Of a stretch of 64,000 nt of DNA, positions 36,514 to 45,534 are shown piece after piece. The stretch's first letter is position 1, and every line of letters begins with the position of its first letter. The position numbers and the translations under genes were made by a program. The notes beneath the pieces were generated by a model, which searched no databases, was not told the DNA's origin, and worked only from the letters and a program-made list of their open reading frames with translations. Source of the DNA: Hyphomonadaceae bacterium (GTDB taxonomy: Bacteria > Pseudomonadota > Alphaproteobacteria > Caulobacterales > Hyphomonadaceae); contig JADKDU010000013.1 of the NCBI GenBank assembly GCA_016714495.1, positions 26,513-90,512 of the forward strand, in the 5' to 3' direction.

Positions 36514-38211
36514 CTATTCGTCCTTCTTCGCCGCGCCCTTGAGGGCGGCGCCGAGGATGTCGCCAAGCGACGCGCCCGAGTCAGCCGAACCATATTGTTC
36601 GACAGCCTCTTTCTCGTCCCTGATTTCCATCGCCTTGATCGAGAGCGAAACCTTGCGGCCCGCCTTGTCGAACGCCGTCACCAGCGCGTCGACTTTCTCG
36701 CCCACGGCATAACGCTCCGGACGTTGTTCGGCGCGATCGCGCGAGAGGTCAGCCTTACGAATGAAGGACTTCATCGCGCCATCGGCGATCGAGACTTCGA
36801 TGCCGCCGGTGGTGACTTCCACAACCGTGCCGGTGACGATCGAGTTCTTGCGCAGGTCGATCGACTCCGTCGGGTCGGTCGACAGCTGCTTGATGCCGAG
36901 CGAGATGCGTTCCTTCTCGACGTCGACGTCGAGAACACGCGCCTGCACGGTGTCGCCCTTGGCGTACTTCTTGATGGCTTCTTCGCCGGCGACATTCCAG
37001 TCGATATCGTTGATGTGGACCATGCCGTCGAGATCCGGGCCCAGGCCGACGAACAGGCCGAACTCGGTAATGCCGCGCACTTCGCCTTCGATGTTGGAGC
37101 CAACCGGGTGTTCAGCGATGAACGCTTCCCACGGGTTGTTCATCACCTGCTTGAGGCCCAGCGAGATGCGGCGCTTCTCGGCGTCGACATCCAGAACCAT
37201 CACGTCGACTTCCTGGCTGGACGAGATGATCTTGCCCGGATGCACGTTCTTCTTGGTCCAGCTCATCTCCGAGACGTGGATCAGGCCTTCAACGCCGTCT
37301 TCCAGTTCAACGAAGGCGCCGTAGTCGGTGATGTTCGTGACGCGGCCGGTCAGCTTGGCGCCAACCGGGTATTTGGCGGCGACGCCATCCCACGGATCGG
37401 TGGCCAGCTGCTTCATGCCGAGCGAGATACGCTGGGTTTCGGGGTTGATCTTGATGATCTGGACTTCGACTTCCTGGCCGACTTCCACAACCTGAGACGG
37501 GTGCGAAACGCGCTTCCAGCTCATGTCGGTGACGTGCAGCAGGCCATCGATGCCGCCCAGGTCCACGAACGCGCCGTAGTCCGTGATGTTCTTGACGACG
37601 CCGCGGCGCTTTTCGCCCTCGGCCATGTTGCCGACGATTTCGGCGCGCTGTTCCGCACGGCTCTCTTCGAGCACCGCGCGACGCGAAACAACGATGTTGC
37701 CGCGCGGACGGTCCATCTTGAGGATGGCGAAAGGCTGGGCGTGGCCCATGAGCGGACCGACATCGCGGATCGGACGGATATCGACTTGGCTTCCCGGCAG
37801 GAAGGCGTTGACGCCGCCCAGATCAACGGTGAAGCCGCCTTTGACACGGCCGACGATCGAACCTTTGACGGTCTCTTTCTTCTCGTGCAGGCGCTCGAGG
37901 CGCGTCCAGGCCTCTTCACGTTTCGCCTTGTCGCGCGAAAGAACTGCGTCTCCGAGCGCGTTCTCGATGCGCTCAAGGTAGACTTCGACGACCTCGCCGA
38001 CCTTCGGCTGATTGTCGTCGCCGGCAAATTCACGGGCGGGGATGCGCCCTTCGGTCTTCAGACCGACGTCGACAGTGATGAAGTCGCTTCCAACCGATGT
38101 GACCGTGGCGACGACGACGCGGCCCTCGATCATGTTGGAGCCAGCAAAGCTCTCTTCAAAAAGAGCGGCAAAATCATCGGTGGTGGGGTTCATCGTAGCT
38201 GCGGCAGGCAT
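36514..38211 (-). CDS. rpsA: 30S ribosomal protein S1
   Basis: A 565-residue protein with six S1 OB repeats, which binds mRNA on the small ribosomal subunit. Repeats are visible as GRVVVATVTSVGSDFITVDV, KNITDYGAFVDLGGIDGLLH, TNITDYGAFVELEDGVEGLI and RGITEFGLFVGLGPDLDGMV. The C-terminus ends GASLGDILGAALKGAAKKDE. The first ATG is used; ATG 38193 (MNPTTDDFAALFEE) is equally plausible and typical for alphaproteobacterial S1. It is upstream of ihfB. Confidence 0.96.
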   Translation of the reverse strand: MPAAATMNPTTDDFAALFEESFAGSNMIEGRVVVATVTSVGSDFITVDVGLKTEGRIPAREFAGDDNQPKVGEVVEVYLERIENALGDAVLSRDKAKREEAWTRLERLHEKKETVKGSIVGRVKGGFTVDLGGVNAFLPGSQVDIRPIRDVGPLMGHAQPFAILKMDRPRGNIVVSRRAVLEESRAEQRAEIVGNMAEGEKRRGVVKNITDYGAFVDLGGIDGLLHVTDMSWKRVSHPSQVVEVGQEVEVQIIKINPETQRISLGMKQLATDPWDGVAAKYPVGAKLTGRVTNITDYGAFVELEDGVEGLIHVSEMSWTKKNVHPGKIISSSQEVDVMVLDVDAEKRRISLGLKQVMNNPWEAFIAEHPVGSNIEGEVRGITEFGLFVGLGPDLDGMVHINDIDWNVAGEEAIKKYAKGDTVQARVLDVDVEKERISLGIKQLSTDPTESIDLRKNSIVTGTVVEVTTGGIEVSIADGAMKSFIRKADLSRDRAEQRPERYAVGEKVDALVTAFDKAGRKVSLSIKAMEIRDEKEAVEQYGSADSGASLGDILGAALKGAAKKDE

Positions 38212-38461
38212 TAAGGCTCCAAAAGGGTTCGTCGTTACGGGCCAACCGGCTCATCCGGCGGACTGGCCGCACAATGCGGCGTTGTCGAGAAGACATTTAG
38301 GTCAAGTCTGAAGGCAGGCTTCTTATGGGAAAGCCCCCATGCCGCCGGACCATTCCTGATCGGAAATGCCGCGAAAGCCGGGTTGTCCACAGACGGGCGG
38401 CTTAATGGGCGTCTGGCCCCCGAAAGTCAAGCTTTGGAAGGAGCTGGCGACTTGCCCCGCT

Positions 38462-38620
38462 CTAGGGCGTCAGCTCCAGTTCCAGCCGCTCGATCACCAC
38501 GGCTTTGAACGCCGCAAAGGCCGCACCGTCCAGCCTGAGGTCGGAATCGAAGCGGACATAGGCGATCGGCTCGAAATTCGGCGTTCGCAGGGTGGAATCC
38601 CGAGCCGGCTCGTCCGACAT
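38462..38620 (-). CDS. Possible 52-residue protein of unknown function
   Basis: A short minus-strand frame starting MSDEPARDSTLRTPNFEPIA and ending AFKAVVIERLELELTP. Its composition is balanced, unlike shadow frames in this GC-rich DNA, and it fills an otherwise empty gap between rpsA and the SDR gene. The ribosome binding site is weak (GGAAG directly before the ATG). No family recognised. Confidence 0.4.
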   Translation of the reverse strand: MSDEPARDSTLRTPNFEPIAYVRFDSDLRLDGAAFAAFKAVVIERLELELTP

Positions 38621-38719
38621 CTTCCAGGCCAGCGCCGGCGCCGATAAGGATACGCCTGTCTCCCGCGACCGGCGACGTTCCGCGCGCGACCGTTACGCCG
38701 CGACATGAAGGATGAGCCG

Positions 38720-39574
38720 ATGAAATCGATCGTGGTAACGGGCGCCTCCACCGGCATTGGCTGGGGCTGCGTCAAGGTCCTCGCGGGCAAGGGTTTCCAC
38801 GTTTTCGGCAGCGTGCGCAAACAGCCCGACGCCGAGCGTCTTTCGAAAGAGTTCGGCGCCAGCTTCACGCCCCTCATCTTCGACGTGACCGACGAAGCCG
38901 CTGTCGCAGCAGCCGCCAGGGCGACGGACGCCAAGCTCAACGGCCAGCCGCTCTTTGGCCTGGTCAACAATGCCGGCATCGCCAATCCCGGTCCGCTGCT
39001 CCACATCGACATCGCCAGCTTCCGTCAGCAGCTGGAGGTTAACGTCACCGGCCAGCTCATCGTCACACAGGCCTTCGCCCCCCTGCTCGGCGCAGCCCCT
39101 GATCGCAAGACAGCCACGCCCGGCCGCATTTGCATGATGAGCTCCGTCGGCGGCAAGCAGGCCGCACCGTTCGTCGGCGCCTATAGCGGTTCGAAATTCG
39201 CGCTTGAAGGCGTCTCCGAAGCGCTCCGCCGCGAACTGATGATCTACGGCGTCGACGTGATCATCATCGCTCCCGGCGCCATCGCCACGCCGATCTGGGA
39301 CAAGGCCGACACGGTCGATGTCGCCCGCTACGCCAACACGCCCTACGCAAAGCCGCTCAGCAGGGTGAAGACCTACATGCTCGACATGGGTCGCAAGGGC
39401 CTCGCCCCCGAACGCATTGGCGAGACCGTCCACACCGCGCTGACAACGTCGAACCCGAAGACCCGGTACGTCATCACGCCAGAACCCCTCACCAACTGGC
39501 TGGGCAACAATCTCCCCAAACGCCTGGTCGACAGCACAATCGCCAAACGCCTGGGCCTGACGCGGCAATCGTAA
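38720..39574 (+). CDS. Short-chain dehydrogenase/reductase
   Basis: A 284-residue classical SDR. VVTGASTGIG near the N-terminus binds NAD(P); LVNNAGIANPG follows, then the catalytic Ser in CMMSSVGGKQAAPF and Tyr-x-x-x-Lys in AYSGSKFALEG. I start at ATG 38720 because AAGGATGAG precedes it; the ATG 15 bases earlier has no ribosome binding site. The downstream serine-hydrolase gene starts 46 bases later and may share the transcript. Substrate unknown. Confidence 0.88.
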   Translation: MKSIVVTGASTGIGWGCVKVLAGKGFHVFGSVRKQPDAERLSKEFGASFTPLIFDVTDEAAVAAAARATDAKLNGQPLFGLVNNAGIANPGPLLHIDIASFRQQLEVNVTGQLIVTQAFAPLLGAAPDRKTATPGRICMMSSVGGKQAAPFVGAYSGSKFALEGVSEALRRELMIYGVDVIIIAPGAIATPIWDKADTVDVARYANTPYAKPLSRVKTYMLDMGRKGLAPERIGETVHTALTTSNPKTRYVITPEPLTNWLGNNLPKRLVDSTIAKRLGLTRQS

Positions 39575-39620
39575 GGCGTCTGGCTTGAACAGAAGCTAAG
39601 TCCGCCCCTATCGTCCCGCC

Positions 39621-40760
39621 ATGACAAACATCTCTCAACGTGTCGACGCCGCCGCTCAATCCGCGATCGCTGACAAGCGCATCGTCGGCGCCGTCATCGC
39701 CGTCATGCAGGATGGCGACCTCGCCCATCTTAAAGCCTATGGCTTCGCGGATCGTGAAGCCGGCGCCGCGATGACGCCAGATTCGCTCTTCCGCCTCGCC
39801 TCGATCTCCAAGCCGATCGTCACCGCCGCAGCGATGCGCATGATCGAGCTTGGCAAGCTCTCGCTCGAGGCAGCCGTCACCGAATGGCTGCCTGACTTCA
39901 CGCCCAGCGCCCCGGACGGTTCAACGCCGACAATCACCATCCGCCACCTGCTGACCCACACCGCCGGCCTCGCCTATGATTTCATGCAACCTGAATCCGG
40001 CCCCTATAACCGCCTGAAAGTCTCCGCCGGCGCCGATGGCGACATCTCCATGGAAGAGAACCTCGCCCGCATCGTCAAAGCCGGCCTGGTCTTCCCGCCC
40101 GGCGCGGCCTGGCTCTATTCCGTCGCCATCGACGTCCTGGGCGCCGTGATGATGAAAGCCGAAGGCGCCCATCTCGAAGAGGTCGTGAAGACATACGTCA
40201 CCGGCCCGCTGGCGATGAAGGACACATCCTTCTTCGTCACCGACGCCGCGCGTCTCGTTCAGCCCTATTCCAACGCCGCGCCCGAACCCATCCGCATCGA
40301 AGACGGCCACCGGCAGCCTTTCGTCCCGATGCTGGCGCCCATCAATATGAGCGTCTCGCGCGCCTTCAACCGCACCGCTTTTCCCGCCGGCGGCGCCGGC
40401 ATGAATGGCGCGGCGATCGACATTGTCCGCTTCCTCGACACGATCCGCGCAGGCGGCGAGCCAATCCTGTCGCCTCAATCAACCGCCGCAATGATGTCGA
40501 ACCAGATCGGCCCGCTGCGCATCATCTTCGACCCCACCGGCAACACCGCCTTCGGCTTTGGCGGCTCGATCCTGCTGGATCCCGCGAAATCCGGCCTGCA
40601 CCTGTCGCCGGGCTCCTGGCAGTGGGGCGGCGTGTGGGGCCATTCCTGGCACGTCGATCCGGCCCGCAGGACCACGATCGTCAATCTGACCAACACCACG
40701 CTCGAGGGCATGGTCGGCCAGCTCGTACGCGATGTGCAGAAAGCAGTGCTGGCACATTAG
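39621..40760 (+). CDS. Serine beta-lactamase-like hydrolase/esterase
   Basis: A 379-residue protein of the class C beta-lactamase/esterase EstB group. The nucleophile motif SxxK is S61-I-S-K64 in FRLASISKPIV; the Tyr motif is in AWLYSVAIDVLG (about residue 166) and the third motif region is WGHSWHVDPARRTTIV. No signal peptide is visible, so a cytoplasmic esterase or peptidase is likelier than a resistance enzyme. It follows the SDR gene. Confidence 0.85.
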   Translation: MTNISQRVDAAAQSAIADKRIVGAVIAVMQDGDLAHLKAYGFADREAGAAMTPDSLFRLASISKPIVTAAAMRMIELGKLSLEAAVTEWLPDFTPSAPDGSTPTITIRHLLTHTAGLAYDFMQPESGPYNRLKVSAGADGDISMEENLARIVKAGLVFPPGAAWLYSVAIDVLGAVMMKAEGAHLEEVVKTYVTGPLAMKDTSFFVTDAARLVQPYSNAAPEPIRIEDGHRQPFVPMLAPINMSVSRAFNRTAFPAGGAGMNGAAIDIVRFLDTIRAGGEPILSPQSTAAMMSNQIGPLRIIFDPTGNTAFGFGGSILLDPAKSGLHLSPGSWQWGGVWGHSWHVDPARRTTIVNLTNTTLEGMVGQLVRDVQKAVLAH

Positions 40761-40773
40761 CCCTCGCGAAAGA

Positions 40774-41457
40774 TTAGCCCTTCGGCTTCTTCGCGACGGC
40801 CTTCTTCACCGCTTTCTTGGCGGCCGGCTGCGGCTTGCCGCGATGCTCTTCGATGATTGCGATCGCCCTGGCGAGCGTCTCGTCCGGATTGGTCAGCGTC
40901 GTGTCCATCCAGATCGCGTCGTCCGCAGGCTTCATCGGCGCGTCCTTGCGAGAGGCGTCGCGCGCATCGCGTTCCTTGAGCTGTTCCAGCACGCCGCGCT
41001 CGGTCACCGCTTCGCCCATGCCCGACAGCTCCGCGAACCTGCGCCGCGCCCGCTCTTCCACCGAGGCGTCGACCCACAGTTTCACATCCGCATCCGGCGC
41101 AATCACCGTGCCGATGTCACGCCCGTCGAGAACCGCGCCGCCCTCTTGGCGCGCAAACTTCCTCTGCAGCTCAAACAGCGCCCGCCGCACCGCGCCAAGC
41201 GACGCCACAATCGAGGCCGCCGCGCCGACGCCTGCGCCACGCAGTTCCCGCTCGTCGAATTCCGACAGCTCGACATGCGCCGCCAGCAGCGCGCATTCGC
41301 GCTCGTCCTTGAAGTCGATGCCTTTATTGATCGCCGACGCCGCGACCGCCCGATAGAGCAGCCCGGTATCGAGATGCGGCAGCTTGTAATGCGCCGCCAG
41401 ACGCTTCGCGAGCGTGCCTTTTCCCGAAGACGTCGTGCCGTCGATCGCGATGATCAT
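40774..41457 (-). CDS. cmk: Cytidylate kinase
   Basis: A 227-residue P-loop kinase phosphorylating CMP/dCMP. P-loop GTTSSGKGT (about residues 7-15), PHLDTGLLYRAVA, VLDGRDIGTVIAPDADVKLW and RARRRFAELSGMG are typical. The C-terminus has a Lys/Ala-rich extension (PAAKKAVKKAVAKKPKG) absent in most homologues. It overlaps aroA by ATGA, the usual aroA-cmk operon that also precedes rpsA in many bacteria; here two genes on the other strand separate it from rpsA. Confidence 0.94.
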   Translation of the reverse strand: MIIAIDGTTSSGKGTLAKRLAAHYKLPHLDTGLLYRAVAASAINKGIDFKDERECALLAAHVELSEFDERELRGAGVGAAASIVASLGAVRRALFELQRKFARQEGGAVLDGRDIGTVIAPDADVKLWVDASVEERARRRFAELSGMGEAVTERGVLEQLKERDARDASRKDAPMKPADDAIWMDTTLTNPDETLARAIAIIEEHRGKPQPAAKKAVKKAVAKKPKG

Positions 41458-42782
41458 GGCCGGCCCCGGACCACATCCGCGCCAAGCCTTGCCATGTGGT
41501 CGAAGAATTCCGGATACGACGTCGCGATCATTGCAATATCGTCGACGCTCACCATGTCCTTCGCGGCCGATCCCATCACCAGAGCCGACATGGCGATGCG
41601 GTGGTCGTGCCGCGTTTCGACAGTTCCGCCGCCGGCAACCCCGCGAGATCCACGCCCCGTCACGATGAAGCCATCGGGCAGTTCTTCCACTTCGACGCCA
41701 TTGACGGCGAGCATCGCGCAGATCGCCTTGATGCGGTCGCTCTCCTTGACGCGCAGCTCGGCGGCGCCGGTGACTTTCGTCTTGCCCTCGGCGAAGGCGG
41801 CCAGCACGGCGAAGATCGGCAGCTCGTCAATCATCGAGGGCACCAGCGCGGGATCGAGCGACACGCCGCGCAGGTTCGAGGGCGATGCGATCACCCGCAC
41901 CGTATCCTCGCCTGTCGCCTGCCCGTCTTCTTCCGTGCGAAGATCGGCGCCCATCGCCTTGGCCGCATCGATGAAGCCGGTGCGCGTGCGGTTGTCGAGC
42001 ATCCCGGTGACGCTCGCCCCGCCCTCGCCCGCGATCAACGCCATCGCGAGCGCGAACGCCGCTGAGGATGGGTCGCCCGCCACTTCGGCCTTGAGCGCCT
42101 TCAGCATCTGTCCGCCACGCACCGACACGATCGGTCCGCCATGCGCACGTTCTTCAACACCGACCTCGACGCCAAAAGCACGCAGCATGCGCTCGGTGTG
42201 GTCGCGGGTCGCTTCCCTTTCTTCGACGATGGTGACGCCCTCGGCGCGCAGACCGGCGAGCATGATGGCGGACTTCACCTGCGCCGAAGCTTCGGGCGGG
42301 GCATATCGGATGGCTTTCAGATTCCCGCCGCGGATCATCGCGGGCAGCTTCCCGCCCGGCGCGGTTTCAGCCAGCACGCCCATTTCGCGCAGCGGTTTCA
42401 ACACCCGCTCCATTGGACGCGCGGACAGCGAGGCGTCGCCCACGAAGCGGGCGCTAACCTCATGGCCGCCAACCAGGCCCATCATTAGCCGCGCGCCGGT
42501 TCCCGAATTGCCGAAATCGAGATCGCCTTGCGGGCTGGCGAATCCGCGTGCGCCAACGCCCGTGATCGTCCAGGCGCCCGGCCCGGTCCGCTCGACGCCG
42601 GCCCCCAGCGCTTTCACGGCCTTGGCCGTATTGAGGACATCCTCGCCTTCCAGAAGGCCCGTAACGGTCGATTCGCCCGTTGCAACCGCCGCCATCATGA
42701 TCGCGCGGTGCGAGCAGGATTTGTCGCCCGGCGCACGAACCGAGCCGGCGATCCGGCTGACAGGTCTTGAGATAGCGCGCAT
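41454..42782 (-). CDS. aroA: 3-phosphoshikimate 1-carboxyvinyltransferase (EPSP synthase), class II-like
   Basis: A 442-residue shikimate-pathway enzyme. SVRAPGDKSCSHRAIMMAA near the start and LDFGNSGTGARLMMGLVGGH bind substrates; VGDASLSARPMERVL and LRVKESDRIKAICAML follow, and the C-terminus has RHDHRIAMSALVM. The spacing resembles class II enzymes such as Agrobacterium CP4. At the glyphosate-determining position it has Gly (NSGTG) where CP4 has Ala (NAATG), so insensitivity cannot be assumed. It overlaps cmk by four bases. Confidence 0.95.
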   Translation of the reverse strand: MRAISRPVSRIAGSVRAPGDKSCSHRAIMMAAVATGESTVTGLLEGEDVLNTAKAVKALGAGVERTGPGAWTITGVGARGFASPQGDLDFGNSGTGARLMMGLVGGHEVSARFVGDASLSARPMERVLKPLREMGVLAETAPGGKLPAMIRGGNLKAIRYAPPEASAQVKSAIMLAGLRAEGVTIVEEREATRDHTERMLRAFGVEVGVEERAHGGPIVSVRGGQMLKALKAEVAGDPSSAAFALAMALIAGEGGASVTGMLDNRTRTGFIDAAKAMGADLRTEEDGQATGEDTVRVIASPSNLRGVSLDPALVPSMIDELPIFAVLAAFAEGKTKVTGAAELRVKESDRIKAICAMLAVNGVEVEELPDGFIVTGRGSRGVAGGGTVETRHDHRIAMSALVMGSAAKDMVSVDDIAMIATSYPEFFDHMARLGADVVRGRP

Positions 42783-42905
42783 GGATCTTCTAAGCGCCTT
42801 TAGCGGGCCTGTGGAAAGCCTCAGCAGAGCCGCTGGACTTCAAGAAACATGGGCGCTTTACAGGTTCGCGCAGACATGGCAAGCGCCCGACCCAAGCATG
42901 GGGAA

Positions 42906-43442
<537 letters not shown>

Positions 43443-43467
43443 TCGCGCGCCCCTCGGGCAGAAAACC

Positions 43468-43505
43468 GAAACGGCCCGCGAGACGATCGCGGGCCGTTTT
43501 CGTTT
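43468..43505 (+). terminator. Intrinsic terminator after the acidic zinc-ribbon gene
   Basis: AAACGGCCCGCGA and TCGCGGGCCGTTT pair around GACGA, followed by TCGTTT. It lies about 27 bases after the stop. Confidence 0.9.
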
Positions 43506-43535
43506 CAGACGGCGTTTCCTGTGAGGTCAGGACGG

Positions 43536-43612
<77 letters not shown>

Positions 43613-43717
43613 ACTTCCGTGGACCGGGCTCTGACCCTCGAAGGCCAGCCCCGATTTGGGAGCGCGTTGCTTATACTGCGGCTCCCCGGTGATCAAGCGG
43701 GGAAAACAAGATCGCGA

Positions 43718-44166
43718 ATGTCTGAAATCCTGACCTTTTTGCCCGGAACGATATGCAATCAGCGGGGCTGGAGCCCGATCCGGGCCAAGCTGGCGGCGCG
43801 GTTTTCCACCGATTACGTCGCGATCGAATCCGAAACCGCGCGCGCCGGCATGCTTGGCCTTATTCATTTGGCGGCTTCTGCAGGCGATCGGCTTCACCTC
43901 ATCGCGTTCGCGATGGGCGGCTAGCTGGCGCTGCAATACGCTCGATGCCCCGGCCGGGTCGCTTCGCTGGCGATACTCGCATCTTCCGCTTTCGGGCTGA
44001 GCGATGCGGGAAGCCGCCGAACGGGTGCGGGCGCTGGATCTCATGGCGGAGCACGCTTATCGCGGCATTCCCGGGGCAAAGGCGATTGGGGCCGACAACG
44101 CCGGGCACATGATACCGCTCGAACAGCCAGACCGGCTGGCCGCTCGCATTGCGGAATTTCACAGGG
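43718..44166 (+). pseudogene. Degraded alpha/beta hydrolase
   Basis: Starts ATG 43718 with LTFLPGTICNQRGWSPIRAK, resembling small alpha/beta hydrolases. The nucleophile region reads FAMGG then an in-frame TAG at 43922 then LALQYARCPGRVASLAIL, where an intact gene would have a Ser elbow such as HSMGGYLALQYA. A later frame ends DNAGHMIPLEQPDRLAARIA, the His-containing C-terminus; the middle is deleted. So there is a nonsense codon, loss of the Ser and an internal deletion. It lies beside the tRNA-Ala gene. Confidence 0.75.
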
Positions 44167-44172
44167 TAAGGA

Positions 44173-44655
44173 TCAGGCCGCGTGGATCGTCCGGTCCGGC
44201 GACAGGATCGCCAGCACGGCTTCCTCGGTTTGCGCCTGACGCAGGGCGGCGCGGATGCGCTCCTGCCGGAAAACGCGGGCCGCACGGGCCAGCGCCCGCA
44301 GGTGATCCGCCCCGGCGTCGGTCGGCGCCAGAAGCATGAAGACCAGATCGGCAGGCCGTTCATCAATCGCTTCGAAATCCGCCGGCTCGCTCAGATGGGC
44401 GAAGCCGCCGGCGGGCCGAGACAATGCTTCGATCCGCGCATGGGGGATGGCGACGCCCTCGCCGACACCCGTGGATCCCAGACGTTCGCGTTCCAGCACC
44501 GCTTCATGAACCTCACGGGCGTTCAGATTGAGCGCCCTGGCCATGACGGCCGACATTTCGGCCAGCACCTGCTTTCGACCCTTCCAGCGGGCGCGCGGCA
44601 CAATTGCGTTGGGAAGCAGAAGATCGCCAAGGCTGGTTGTGACCTGTCCGTTCAT
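44173..44655 (-). CDS. ptsN: PTS IIA-like nitrogen-regulatory protein PtsN
   Basis: A 160-residue EIIA-Ntr protein phosphorylated on His72 in GVAIPHARI. Other family features are the start LGDLLLPNAIVPRARWKGRK and VFMLLAPTDAGADHLRALAR. It regulates potassium and nitrogen metabolism in the PTS-Ntr pathway. ATG 44655 is preceded by a weak GGGG. It lies in the conserved rpoN-hpf-ptsN order. Confidence 0.92.
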   Translation of the reverse strand: MNGQVTTSLGDLLLPNAIVPRARWKGRKQVLAEMSAVMARALNLNAREVHEAVLERERLGSTGVGEGVAIPHARIEALSRPAGGFAHLSEPADFEAIDERPADLVFMLLAPTDAGADHLRALARAARVFRQERIRAALRQAQTEEAVLAILSPDRTIHAA

Positions 44656-44822
44656 GAACGAACCCCGGCGAGCGAAACAGATTGGATACTCATACTCTAC
44701 AGTCCCCTCCCGAAGGGACGCCCCGATGCCCGATTGATAAGCCCATAGCGCAGTAAATCGCGAGAGCGCCAAGGGTGTGGCCGCCAGTGCAAAAACATCT
44801 GCAAATTTTCAGCCGCGAATAG

Positions 44823-45425
44823 TCAGCCGTCCTTACCGGGGTCAACCCAGCCAACATTACCGTCGGGGCGGCGATAGACCATGTTGAGGCGGCCATGCGC
44901 GGCGTTACGGAACAGGATCGCCGGAGAATCGGCCAGTTCGAGCTGCATCACCGCCATGGAAACAGTCATTGTGCGGATTTTCGTGTCCGATTCCGCGACA
45001 ATGGCAGGGGCATCCCCAGCCGCGCCGTCTAGGCCGGATTCGGCGATATCCGGCTCGTCGGTTTCATCACGCGGCAAGATGACCCGTTCGGCCGCAATCT
45101 CGGGCGCGGCGCCGTTGCCATTGGGCGCTGCACGGTGATCACGCAGGCGGTTCTTGTAGCGGCGTACACGCTTCTCGATCTTATCGAGCGCCATCTCGAA
45201 CGCCTGATACCCATCATCACCCTCGCCATGCGCCTGCAGCGTCACGCCTGAGGGAAGATGAATCGAACAATCGCAATAGAAGGCCCAGCCGGGCTTCGAA
45301 ACAGTGACGAAGGCTTCGCCAGTGCGGTTGAAGTACTTCGATACGCGGCTCTCAAGACCGAACGATATTCGTTCCTGCAGCGCCGCGCCGACTTCGATCT
45401 TCTTGCCTGCGATCTGGACTTGCAA
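44823..45425 (-). CDS. hpf: Ribosome hibernation promoting factor, long form
   Basis: A 200-residue ribosome-binding protein with an N-terminal HPF/RaiA domain (QVQIAGKKIEVGAALQERIS, then YQAFEMALDKIEKRVRRYKN) and the C-terminal dimerisation domain of long HPFs (RTMTVSMAVMQLELADSPAI, then VYRRPDGNVGWVDP). It makes 100S ribosome dimers in stationary phase. I choose TTG 45425 because AAAGGAG lies seven bases upstream and the homology begins QVQI. It sits between rpoN and ptsN, the usual order. Confidence 0.92.
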   Translation of the reverse strand: MQVQIAGKKIEVGAALQERISFGLESRVSKYFNRTGEAFVTVSKPGWAFYCDCSIHLPSGVTLQAHGEGDDGYQAFEMALDKIEKRVRRYKNRLRDHRAAPNGNGAAPEIAAERVILPRDETDEPDIAESGLDGAAGDAPAIVAESDTKIRTMTVSMAVMQLELADSPAILFRNAAHGRLNMVYRRPDGNVGWVDPGKDG

Positions 45426-45534
45426 CAGGAGGCTCCTTTTCTGAACCCGCACTCACCCGCGGATTTCGCCCGACCTCTGTTATGTAAGTCTGTGTTCGCC
45501 GAACACGAAGGTCAACGGCAAGAACGTGATCAGT

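Noticed and set aside
36376..38214. 612-codon plus-strand frame opposite rpsA
   Set aside because: It is the complement of S1 repeats; the minus strand encodes ribosomal protein S1 with clear OB motifs.
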